From Paraconiothyrium sp. Pb-2020 (lineage: Eukaryota; Ascomycota; Dothideomycetes; Pleosporales; Didymosphaeriaceae): a stretch of 64,000 nt of DNA. Numbering within the stretch: the stretch's first letter is position 1; every line of letters starts with the position of its first letter. The stretch is taken from positions 1,736,001-1,800,000 of the forward strand of contig JAJUBI010000003.1 of the NCBI GenBank assembly GCA_022419385.1, read 5' to 3'. The notes below the pieces were generated by a model. It searched no databases. It saw nothing but the letters and a program-made list of their open reading frames with translations, and had not been told where the DNA came from. Below are positions 45,901 through 55,808 of the stretch, piece by piece. A program made the position numbers and the translations under genes.

Positions 45901-47600
45901 TAGTCTCGTTGCACATTGACCTTGACCCGGCAGGCACCGTATTCAAATCCTGCGATACATCTGAACATGACTATTCTCGCACGTTCTCCGAGCAAAATCA
46001 AATTCAAGCCGTTCGCGCGTGCCGAGTTTCAACAAGGGATTGCGGTAACTTTCTTTTCCCGAATCGATAAACTTTCGCCTGATGATTTGCGCTACAGGTG
46101 TCTGGCTGTGCATGTCGACGAATGGTATTCTTCCCGGACTTACGACCGCTACACAAAGGGGTGATACCGCAGGCAATAAAGTCCTGAAGCCGTCCCCGGT
46201 TCGAACTCCAGCACCCCTCTCGTCCTGAATTCGTCTTACAGCGCACAATACTCCTTGGATGCGTGCTCGGTCCGGCTTACCGGTGGGGTTGTAATGAACA
46301 GACCCGTGGCCGCTTACAGTGCCGATGTTGACGAGATCGGTGAGAGAGCTGTGAGTTTCTTGCATGTGTCGCACTGGCTCGTCCCAAAAATACATAGTCA
46401 CAGAGTCTACGCCTTGTAGGAGCGGGATCCTTGCTTATCATGTTCATTGGGATAACATTAGCAGCGGAGCAAAGTGCCACGCCACCTAATAATTCGCTAG
46501 CGGATGCCTGGTGATCTATCCACGCGGCAAGGAATGGTTTCACCAAGACACAGCTGCGATGACTGAGAACGTGCAATACAAGATCTTCGCTAGCTACGTG
46601 TCAGCTCCAGCTCCTGCGTGGCACACTATTCCTTTTCCATGGACCCCGCGGACCATGAGCTTGGAATACAGGCTATCAATCGCACCGTTTCTGGCTCCAG
46701 ATGACTCTGAGACTCCATGGACCTGGACCGCGGGACCGTGGGATCCATGGCGCTCATGACGCGGGCTTACTCGATGCAGCACGGATGCCGTGTCGTGGTG
46801 AGCTGTCCATCCATCACCGCCTCAGGAAGGGCAAGGTAGACTCAGCGCATGTGGGCTCCAGCATTACATGACTGTTGGACGACATGTCTGCTTCCCATTG
46901 GCGTCGACAAGCACTCTGCCCCTTCGGTTTCAGAGTTTCTCAGTACCTAGCGCGGTGTATGTACCCGCGCTATGATCGACTTACGGGGGGCCCACTGTGG
47001 AGAGCGTCTAAAAAGCAAACAAATACACCTGTCTTCCCAGCACCCCTGCCTCACCGCCGCCGGTCACGTTTGCCAGTGCCTCGGCCAGTCATCGGAGCGC
47101 TGCTCGTTGCGCAGAAGGTGCTCTGAAGCGGGCCGTGGCCTGGTGTCTGCAAGAGCTGCTAGACGAGACACCCGGCTCGGACCAGGCGTCAGGTACTGTG
47201 TGCACGTTACAAGCGGGTCTAGCCGTCGAGTGCATGCGCAAGGCTTGCGAACTCCTGAGGAACGAAGCACATCGCCGCCGGGGAACGCGGAAGCGCAAAA
47301 GCGCGTCTTGGGTGATGCGGGTGCAACCGTATCCATAAAAGCTTCGCCGGGGAAGCGGGCGCCCAGCCGGCCCAGTAAGCCACTAGCCGTTTACGGAGGC
47401 CTCGCGTTGGTCAGAGCTGCCGGGCCGCCAGACATCACAGAGGGTAGGGCAGGGCAGGGGAGCGGTTACACAAGCACTGCCTATACGGCGGTGAATCCAG
47501 GCTGGCAGCGTCTTGGTTCATATACCTGCTGTTTGCCCACCGCAGCCAGCTATGTGCGACTCTCCAACGCTCGGGGTACAAATACACCCACACGTGCGAA
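42984..47600. other. Gene-poor 4.6-kb stretch with decayed-looking frames
   Basis: No intact gene is found here although GC content is ordinary. Several frames carry protein-like composition without completing a gene: plus 44269-44544 (MSSPTSHGPRSLRGG, Ser/Thr-rich), plus about 45070-45222 (QYMREQLNVCMVTLKTC), minus 45943-46395 (MYFWDEPVRHMQETHSSL) and plus 47135-47335 (LQAGLAVECMRKACELL). None has a recognised family. They may be remnants of genes from the same lost locus as the neighbouring acyl-CoA oxidase pseudogene. A TATA box for the dienelactone hydrolase lies at 43079-43084. Confidence 0.45.
43079..43084 (-). promoter_or_regulatory. TATA box of the dienelactone hydrolase gene
   Basis: TATAAA on the minus strand, 96 bases before the start codon at 42983. 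Confidence 0.5.
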
Positions 47601-49445
47601 ATGCCCCCAGGACCTGCCACTACTTTGTTGGACACCCTTTCGTCGAGGCTGCCTTCTTTCCCGAGGATGATACTGAAGTCTCCCACCCCTGCCGTGGCTG
47701 AGGAGAAGCTGCATCTGTCGGCCCTGGACCAGAACATCGTGCGCGTTTATACACAGGTTTTCTTGGTATTCCCATTTCCCGATGCGAACCAACGTGAGGA
47801 CGCAATCCAGGCCCTCGAGCGCGGCCTACGTGTGACTCTCCAGCACTTCGCTTTCCTCGCTGGCAAGCTCAGTCTCGCCGATGATTCTTCCGGCAAACTC
47901 GTTCTCACCTTTCCCACGACGGTGCCCGACCTGGGAGCATCTGGCGTCTTTGCTTGGAAGGTCAACGAATCCTTTCGCGCCTACGAAGAGCTCAAAAGAG
48001 GAGGCATGCCACCGGACGCCTTCCCCGGGAGTAAACTTCGACCAGACGACTTCCACAATTATCCCGGCATCCCGTCGGATGGCGAGGGCATAGTCAACTT
48101 CAGCAACGGTAATCAGGCACCCGTCATGCGAGTTCAAGCAGACTTCATTCCGGGAGGCCTCGTTCTGAGCACATATGTGCACCACACAGTAATGGACTTT
48201 GCCGGGATCAACGTCTTCTGGGAGCATTTCGCAGAGAATGTCTCTCGTCCGTTATCAAAGGCACGCATCAGTGGCATGCCAGGTAATAGTGGCTCTCCAC
48301 TCCATTCATTGCGTAACACTGACTAGGTCTCACACCAACAGACTACGGTGCCGACCAGAGGACGATGCGACATCAGCTGGACCAGCGTGCCCCTACTTAC
48401 GCTTGCGGAGAATCACCCTCCGCAGAAGCCTACGTTGAAGGCACCTACAAATACGAGAAGTCGCTTCCAGATGATACTGAATGTATGATGAAATACCTGA
48501 TTATTCCCGCCGCCCTCATCCGCAACTACCGGGACGGCCTACACGAGTACTTTCCCGGAGAACCACCACCGACGATCTGCAATGTGCTTGCTGCGCTGCT
48601 GTGGATACATGTCACACGAGCGAGGGCGCACCGGGGAGGTGATTTCGGACATGAGAAGACCAAGATTGGCATCGCCACCGATCTCCGCAAGCGGATGAGC
48701 CCCCCTCTGCAGGACACCTACACGGGCAACATGGCCATCTTCGCGACAGGATCCCTCGAGATCCAGGATTTCACGGCCGATGAAGAGTAAGTTCGTCCGC
48801 GTCGACCCCAATTTCACCCCCGCTATGCTGCTACTCGATATTGTCGCTCGTTACATTCGCGACGATAGTGCCAAGCGAAGACTCTTCTAGAAAGAGGATC
48901 GTGTCACCGTTCTTCCCGTAGACAACGCTTGCACTCGTACTCAGCTCGGGCTCAAGAGTCACATCTTTTCTAAACTACCACGTTACACAGAGTTTACTGA
49001 CAGGTCGCACAGGGTAACCGAAGCGACTATCGTCCACACGATCAAAGAAATACGACGTACGATCGCAAAGGTCGACAATGATTGGGTGTCGCAACATCTC
49101 GGATTTTTCAAGTCTATCGATACGATCACAGACACTGAACTTGGTCTCGGATTCCGCTTCGGTATGGATATCTATATCACGTCTTGGATGAACTTCGGTG
49201 CAGATTTGCAGTGGGGCATACCGGGCACCGATCTGGACGAGCGGTCACTCGGCGGACGTCCCGAGTTTATACGACGGTCCTATGGTGTTGCGGATGGAGG
49301 CATGATGATCATGCCTCGTCGGCGCCACCAAATGAACGGAGAAGATGCCCCGTATGAAGTCATGGTTCGACTTGCCAAAGTCGACATGGAGCGTCTCTTA
49401 CAGGAGAAGGGCGGGCTGTCTAAATGGGCAGAGCGCATTATCTAG
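47601..49445 (+). CDS. BAHD-type acyltransferase (trichothecene 3-O-acetyltransferase-like family)
   Basis: An acyl-CoA-dependent transferase that would acylate a hydroxyl of a small metabolite in the cytosol. Exons are 47601-48282, 48327-48786 and 49013-49445, giving 524 aa; introns are 44 bases (GTAATA...GACTAG) and 226 bases (GTAAGT...CGCACAG). The catalytic HxxxD motif is intact as YVHHTVMDF (His195, Asp199). Other landmarks are LQHFAFLAGKL near 80-90, the fungal-type NMAIFATGSL region, and TSWMNFGADLQWGIPG in the third exon, which takes the place of the DFGWG motif. All exons stay open, so the gene seems functional, although it sits beside a decayed acyl-CoA oxidase. Substrate unknown; the family name reflects similarity, not a product. 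Confidence 0.88.
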
Positions 49446-49903
49446 CGAACTGTTGGCAGGCACAACAGCTGAGTGTACGTATTCGCAACGATGTTCACGC
49501 CGCAAAGCCGCATGGTGCATCCTGGACAAGTACATTCACAGACTCTGGAGTCCCGGATCTTGTACATGTTTCAACACGGGCGTAACTTTCTTTTCTGGCA
49601 ACATCTGCACGGCGTTCTCTAGGGGCATATGCATCTCGGAGGATTTGGGTTGTTATGCTTTTTTTTTGGGCCGGCATCTGATATCCTGTACAACTATAGT
49701 GAGTTTTTCTAGACAGACTTGCTGTCTGCTTCGAGCTGGTCTCGTCTCTTAACATAACATTTATGCATTGGGGACTGGAACCTGCATCACATTGCTTAGC
49801 GAGATGGTCAGCTAACGGGGGATGCGGTACAGGCCCTGTCTTACGACACCGGGCCCATTTACCCTATTCTGAATCCTTGTTCCATGTCTATAGGGCTGTC
49901 ATC
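49446..49903. other. Intergenic, about 0.45 kb
   Basis: This contains the 3' end of the acyltransferase gene and a T-rich stretch (GCTTTTTTTTTGG near 49658). No gene is recognised. Confidence 0.5.
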
Positions 49904-50570
49904 ATGGCCGACAACGTCAGCTACACAGACCTCGTCCCCCCAGCCCAGAATTTCCCCGAACCCAGCGTCTCACATTGTGTGGCGTAGCTGCCAGCACATC
50001 ATTGCTCCTAGCACGCCTGGGATATGTACATTATTACCGAGAGTTACCGGGCCGTGCGGGGCTTACACGCTAACAACAGACGAGTAGTATGCGCAACCAG
50101 AATGCCAACCAAATTTACGCCGGGAGTAGTCTTGGGCCAAGTCCAGATTCGGGTCTGCTTCTCCAGCCGTGGGCAGCTTGAGTCGTTCCTACGGTCTTTT
50201 TCCTTATCGGTTGGTCGAGCTCCCACGCGATGATCCATTTTACGGACAGTCTCACAAGTTGCGCTACGACGGTGCAGCGATTCTCTAAGCCGAGCGCAGC
50301 GCTTTAGCTCCCCTCATAGACGAACTTCCCGAGCATGTCCTCTCGCGCGACGGGTCTCTCAAACGACATAAGAGAATCCCCAAGGTGCTGCAGAAAGTCC
50401 AATATGAGCAGCGGTTGAAGCTTTACGCCACCAGAGCGGTACCACACTGGGTCGCGCGGGCCAAAGCAATCCAGCGGCTGGTGCGGCGAGAGGTCTGGGA
50501 TCATGAGGGCCACAAGATGCCAGAGTATCTCAATGACGAAATGAGCCCCCGCCGTTACACCTCCACATGA
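49904..50570 (+). pseudogene. Broken unidentified coding sequence
   Basis: Successive plus-strand stretches look like one decayed protein: MADNVSYTDLVPPAQNFPEP at 49904, YIITESYRAVRGLHANNRRVV near 50028, PTKFTPGVVLG near 50105, then in another frame YGLFPYRLVELP and DDPFYGQSHKLRYDGAAIL, a TAA at about 50287, and after it the same frame continues through LIDELPEHVLSRDGSLKRH to EVWDHEGHKMPEYLND, ending at a TGA. The continuity across the TAA and at least one upstream frame change indicates a pseudogene. I do not recognise the family. It could be an enzyme from the same locus as the acyl-CoA oxidase that follows. Confidence 0.45.
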
Positions 50571-50603
50571 TCATGCCCCGTACGCAGGCGCAACTCGAAC
50601 CTG

Positions 50604-50635
50604 GGCTCAACGCCGTGTAACCAGGGCGTTGAGCC
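50604..50635. repeat. Inverted repeat (11-bp arms, 10-base loop)
   Basis: GGCTCAACGCC at 50604-50614 is mirrored by GGCGTTGAGCC at 50625-50635 around the loop GTGTAACCAG. It sits between the two pseudogenes and could be a small terminator-like hairpin or the scar of an inserted element. Confidence 0.9.
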
Positions 50636-50641
50636 AGGCAT

Positions 50642-50665
50642 CTGACTGACTAACTGACTGACTAA
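50642..50665. repeat. 12-bp direct tandem repeat
   Basis: Two perfect copies of CTGACTGACTAA, themselves built from CTGA/CTAA units, directly after the inverted repeat. Confidence 0.9.
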
Positions 50666-50699
50666 CCCTGGTTCTGCGTGCAGTGACGACGATACGCGA

Positions 50700-52658
50700 G
50701 CAGGGCTCGCCCGCCTAGAATAGACGGTGGTTTCGATATCACAGGGTACTCTCCGGGGTGAGCCCGGGCACGAATGGCTGCAAATTGGACCCGTGGCGCA
50801 AGAGTTCGAGATGCCCAGCCCGTATCCGACAGCGAGTAAATCGTGGAACGGCGGCATGGAAAGGACTGCCACGCACGCCATATGTTGCATCCCGTCACGC
50901 TCCTCAACCGTCCCTCGTTAATCTCATTTCGGCGTAAACCCACGCCTATGCAGACGCCATGTGTAACACCCCAAACCTTGCGCAGGGTCTGCTAATCAAT
51001 CGCACGCGCAAATCGTCGTTGCGCAGCTGCTCCTGCCGAAGGGTAGCACCGGTTTCCCAGCACTGCCGATCCCGATACTCCCACGAGACCTCATACCACG
51101 TCGGAAGACGTCCCCCACGGGCCGCAGACGTTCAGCGTGCAGGCTCGGGATGAGATGAGCCATCAGCCGCTCGAGGGCATTGCCGTGGCTAACGTCGGCC
51201 CGAAGTACGACTCCACGCTAGCTTGGACAATGGAATGTGCTGTTCGAACATGTTCGGGCGCCTATGTCGGCCATGATGTCGCGGTATGCAGACGTCTTGT
51301 CCGAGGCGGGTGCGCTGATGCAGAGGACCATCCGGTGGTCGTCCACGGGAGTTTGGCTTTCGTGTGGACAAACCATCATGCGTGCAAGGCATGTGCTGAC
51401 CTTCTATCTACCATCGTGACGAGTTGACTTGACGACTAGATTAGTATGCTTGCGAGCCGTAACTGTTGCCGTACGCTATCGCGCAGTGCGGTGCCGGTTC
51501 TATGACCGCGACGGCGCGGCCCCCACACACACCCCGAGCAAGACGGAGTGCAAAGTCCTCGACTGCCCAGCCGTCCAGATCCGGGTCTTGCCATTGCTGG
51601 CCGCTATGTTCGCGCTACACTACACGGGCCGAAAATATGTACTATTCGTATCACGACAGTAAGAGGTCAATAGAGAAAGGGGTGAACGCAGTGCACAGTG
51701 CCAGTGGCGGGCTGAAAGAGCATGTGCACAAGGATGGCGGCTGGTGGTATCGAGACGTGTCGGTGGGCGGTGGGTGAGCATGGATTTGGATGCGGCAGCG
51801 GATTGGTGGGTTTGAATGCCGAGTGAGTCACTCTTTTTTGTTTCCTTCTGTCGCCTCAGTGTTGCGTGAGCCTGCAGGGTTGCGCAGGGCTTCTCGTACC
51901 CCGAAAATCGTCGGGATGGTTGTTTGCGGATGGGAGATCGGATCTGTGTGTGGCGAGTACAGATGAGATGAGATGGCGCTAATGCGAGTGCGTTACCTTT
52001 CCAAGCCGACTGTGGAGGGCACATGCAGCAACTGGATGATTACGCAACAGGCCGCCGCGTATCTGCTCAAGGCAATGGCGGCCAAGGACCCCACGGAGGA
52101 CCTCTTCAAACGCCACCTCTATGACTCCAAAGTTTTTGCTCGCCGCCAACGGAACAGTCGATGACGAGTCTTTAGTCCACATCTTCCAATAGCACGTCGC
52201 GGCACTGTCGTACGCGGGCTACCACGCACGCATAGAAGAGAAGAAGCCCTGGATTGTCCAACTGCATACTCTCTCCCCCGCCTATTCCTTCCACATACTC
52301 GTCTCAACTTTCCATGCTGCCTTCTCTTGTCCTCCAGTACTGTTTCTTTCCACCCGCACCCTCTCGGTCCTGAGCACATGCTTCCACCTTTTCGTCCTTT
52401 ACTCGCTTTCTCAATCCTCCTCGTCCCACCTTCTCGTCTCCTCCGTCCCCGCATCAGACTTGAAAGTGCTAGACGCGAAGATCCGAGAGGTAATGGCGGA
52501 GCTGCGCCCACATGCGGTGGACCTGATGGCTGGTGGCCGGCGCCTAATTGCTAGCTGCTTAGTACGTGGGGAGGTACGATGGGAAAGTGTATGATGGTTT
52601 GTTTGACAAGGCGCATCGGAGGAATCCATTGAATGGGGTGACATTCACTGTGGCCTGA
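50700..52658 (+). pseudogene. Peroxisomal acyl-CoA oxidase pseudogene
   Basis: Pieces of a fungal acyl-CoA oxidase, the FAD enzyme that starts peroxisomal beta-oxidation, occur in order but in different frames. They are QEFEMPSPYPTASKSWNGGM (substrate/FAD domain, near 50800), AQLLLPKG (51030), LEGIAVANVGPKYDS (51170), FEHVRAPMSAMMSRYADV (51240), VTVAVRYRAVRCRFYDRDG and CPAVQIRVLPLLAAMFALHYTG (51460-51630), YHDSKRSIEKGVNAVHSA after a frame change (51650), NWMITQQAAAYLLKAM (52030), DLKVLDAKIREVMAELRPHAVDL (52450) and YDGKVYDGLFDKAHRRNPLN at the end. Lesions include frame changes near 51630 and in a T-run near 52133 and an in-frame TAG at 52190-52192. Order and spacing fit one ancestral gene; no intron set repairs it. 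The N-terminal quarter is missing. Confidence 0.78.
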
Positions 52659-52823
52659 CGGAGTCAAGGAGTAGCATTGAATGGGTATAGTACGAGGATA
52701 CATCTGTTGGTGATAGAGATAGTCGAGAAGCACTATTTGATGCTTCCAGGGCTATTGTAGAGCCGACATTGTGTGGAGCGTTTCTGCGTCGTCTATTGAA
52801 CACTGCCGAGCGTGGTCAGAAGC

Positions 52824-54636
52824 CTAGCGGAAGCTCGGAACAGGCCGGTATCCGAAACCCCTCCAGAGAATGCCTCCGAGATTCTGTTGTACTTGGACTG
52901 GGCCGTAGGAGCACACCATGGGCCAGACCTCTAGTATCTCTCGCATCAATACACCTGCAGCTCCTTGGTGCGTCTTCAGCCAGGCCTTGTCGACATGATG
53001 CACCCTCTCCTCGATAAGCTCGAGCATGGCAGACGTAAGCTGATCAGTATCATCCAGTTTGGCGTCAGCTTCGTAATAGCGTAGAACCTCTGCGCCAATC
53101 TTCCTGACTCTGTGAACGTATATGAGGCGGATTATGTGCGTCAGAGCCATCAGTGCGACAAAGGAGGCGCTATTGCTCATGGCACTTCGTTCGATCTGTT
53201 GAATACGTGGTTTGATCTTCTTGATGTAGATTGCTTGGCCATCAGTTGGGAAGGTGTGGTGCTGACCGTAGGATGCAGCCTGTAGCCAATCAGAGATATA
53301 GCATACGTGGCGGTCAAAATCGTCTTGAGGTCGTTTGGATAGATTTTGTACCTGCTCGAGTGCTCTACTATGCCGTACTTCGCCATGCGCTGCGTTTAGT
53401 AGTCGTTCTCGCTTGGCGTTCTTCGTGTCTTCGTGTGCTTTTACTTGTCTAGCGCGCTCTTCTGGCTTCCTGGCTTCGGCCTGGTTTACAACATATTCCC
53501 GTGCCGTCTCGGCACTTCCAAAAGCCCATTGAGCATGCGTCACCCGTTGCTCCATCAAAGCACGAACTTTCTCTTGTGTCTCTGCTTCTCTCTGAGCCTG
53601 TCGGGCGCGTACGTCATGTAGCAGATCTCGATATTGGTCTGGGTTGCGCTGCAAGATATCTTTGAGTATGCGACGATACCTTTCGGGTTTTAGTTTGATC
53701 TTCTTCGCGAGGATGTCAATCTCGTGCATAATGTCGAGGCCTTTTGTCTCCAGCTGGTGCGAATGCTCATCACTATTTCCATGTACCCGGCGCGCCGCAT
53801 GCGCTTCCTTCTCAGCGTTGCGCATGTTTAAAGTACTTTGAAGTAAGTCTTGATGTCGTTTTGGATTACGTTTGAGTTCTGCTGCGAGGATCACCATTTC
53901 GGAGATTGAAAGTAAGCCGTCTACCCTCTGATGATCGTCTGGAGGGTTGGAAGACTCTCGCTTCTCGAGTGACAAACGCGATGTGGAAGGAGCGACCGTT
54001 CTATGTTCCTCTCTCGGAGGGCGAATGATCGCATGGGGTTCGTTGGAAGCTGCCATTGTGGCCTTATCGAGGTTGGGTAGGGTACCAAAGTGCATCATAG
54101 TCTGTATATGATATCCTGGACTGGAGATGGCCCCTGTGTTGTGCGCAATGATAGGTTTACGTAGATATTCTCCTGTGCGCCATGGTGGATAGCCGGAAGC
54201 ATCGGGTATCACATCAGCCTTACGGGCATACCCATTGGAAGAGCCATAGGTCTCTCTCGGTCTGAGAGAATCCAAAGGCGCTACAAACTGGCTTGGACTA
54301 TGTCTGTTTTCTTGGGATGCTGGCGGTGGTTGGAAGGTAAAGCGCACAGGGTCAGTCGTGATCTTATTCTGAAGGCCTTCCACCCTGCAAGATTTTGTCT
54401 GGCGGGCACGCTCTGGTTTGGCTGTCGTCCCTTAGTAATCTGGGTTGGATGAAGACGTTTCGCATACCAGTAGGGGTACTGTGTGATGGATCTCTTAGTC
54501 TGTTTGCAGCGAGACGTTCCCGTTCCCTCTTCTTCTGGAGACTTTTCTTTGCAGATGCCCGAGTCGCCTCTCTTCGTTCTTCTACAGTAAAGTACTTCTT
54601 GGGTCGGCCTCGCTTCCGCGGGACATGACCGTCCAT
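52824..54636 (-). CDS. AT-hook protein with internal helical repeats, function unknown
   Basis: Proposed exons are 54468-54636 and 52824-54376, giving 573 aa. The N-terminus has an AT-hook, RKRGRPKKY, followed by a very basic helix (REATRASAKKSLQKKRERERLAANR), so it should be a nuclear DNA-binding protein. The middle holds three related units: LKRNPKRHQDLLQS, LKPERYRRILKD and RNPDQYRDLLHD, within about 90 residues. The C-terminal half is helical (ERSAMSNSASFVALMALTHII, LELIEERVHHVDKAW). I do not recognise a family. The intron (GTATGC, acceptor GGAAG) is the least certain part; the two exons could be joined otherwise, but both frames are clearly coding-like. Confidence 0.6.
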
Positions 54637-55808
54637 GTCGGTGACCGCCGCCGCACAAATGATCCAAGGGTACCGCAGAACAGAAGGCTGCGCTATGTCA
54701 AACCTGCCGCGATAGATACGTGTGGCGAGAAACTCTAGGAGCTAGCAGCATATGTTTGCTGAGTTGTGAAGGAAACGGCAAAGCTGAGGGTTGAGCCTCG
54801 GGAACCGCGCCAGAGTAGCAAAACACGAGATCACGTGGTTCGACGCGTCGCGTAGCCAATATTCCTTCCAACGATTTGCTGCTGTACACCTTGTCGGCGA
54901 GCTCTTCAAGACGCGTCAACGAACACGACAGAGGCTACCATGCGACGTATGATATGGCGTGAAGCTATGCCGTCGCGGCGCCATTGTGGTGTACACTATC
55001 AATATTCCTCCCTCAGGACTCGCATCCTCATTTCATCCAATGAACTCTGGGAAGACAATCTCTTCGCGCCACGCGCGTGATCCTCTACCATGCTGCTACA
55101 GGTCACATGAGTCATTCGCAGGTAGTGTGCCGTCTCTTCAACACGTACTCAATGAATTCCTATTGAAAGAAGCTGCGAATGCATGTCGCCAAATTCCAAG
55201 AAAAGGGCTGCAGCGAAAAGCGAGTTCTACGACATGCAATGCGCCGAAAGCACTGATCGGGCCAGAACGGCCGCTGTTCGTCAACAAGACAGGCAGTATC
55301 GATCCGGTGGAACCGACGACTGCATTCGAGGAGTTTCCGGTCAACACTATGTTCATGCGTTCGTGGTGTGTATTCAGAAAAGCGCAGTGATCTCGAGTCA
55401 ATCCGACGCGAACATTTGCATCAACATTTGAAAAGGCCCCAAACCGCCATTGGCTACAGGGGTGCTACAAGCTGCGCATTGTCGTTAGCCCAGAATACCC
55501 CGCTTACTCGCCTTCGCTGACTACTAACAAGTTACCGAACAGCCGAATGTACCATCGTCCACACGGGGAAATGCTCGTCAATCTCAAGTTAAGAGGAGCC
55601 GAGGAACTTCAGCTTCACGAAGGTTCAAGTGCGTGGACCGCAGTCTCGCTCTTGGCCGCCTAATGAACGGAAACAAAACGAACAATCAATCTGCATGAAT
55701 CCATCAGCTTCGATCGATTGCTGCTTTGCCCCACGAACATAGAACTGAGAGCGCCCCGCCTCAACACATGCGATCTGCTCGTTGGTTGATCAACACCCTT
55801 GCGCCAAT
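54637..55808. other. Intergenic, about 1.2 kb, divergent promoters
   Basis: This lies between the AT-hook gene and the acyl-CoA ligase gene, which diverge. A plus-strand frame (54959-55390) is open for 143 codons but begins with GTG and has no motif. No RNA gene or repeat is recognised. Confidence 0.45.

Noticed and set aside
46190..46220. A tRNA-like GGTTCGAACTCC sequence
   Set aside because: The bases on either side do not pair to form a T-stem and no acceptor or anticodon arm is found.
43000..52700. An inserted transposon as the cause of the gene-poor stretch
   Set aside because: I found no terminal repeats, transposase or reverse-transcriptase motif; the remnants look like ordinary enzyme genes.
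54959..55390. A 143-codon plus-strand frame between the AT-hook and ligase genes
   Set aside because: It starts at GTG, has no motif and lies in a divergent promoter region.
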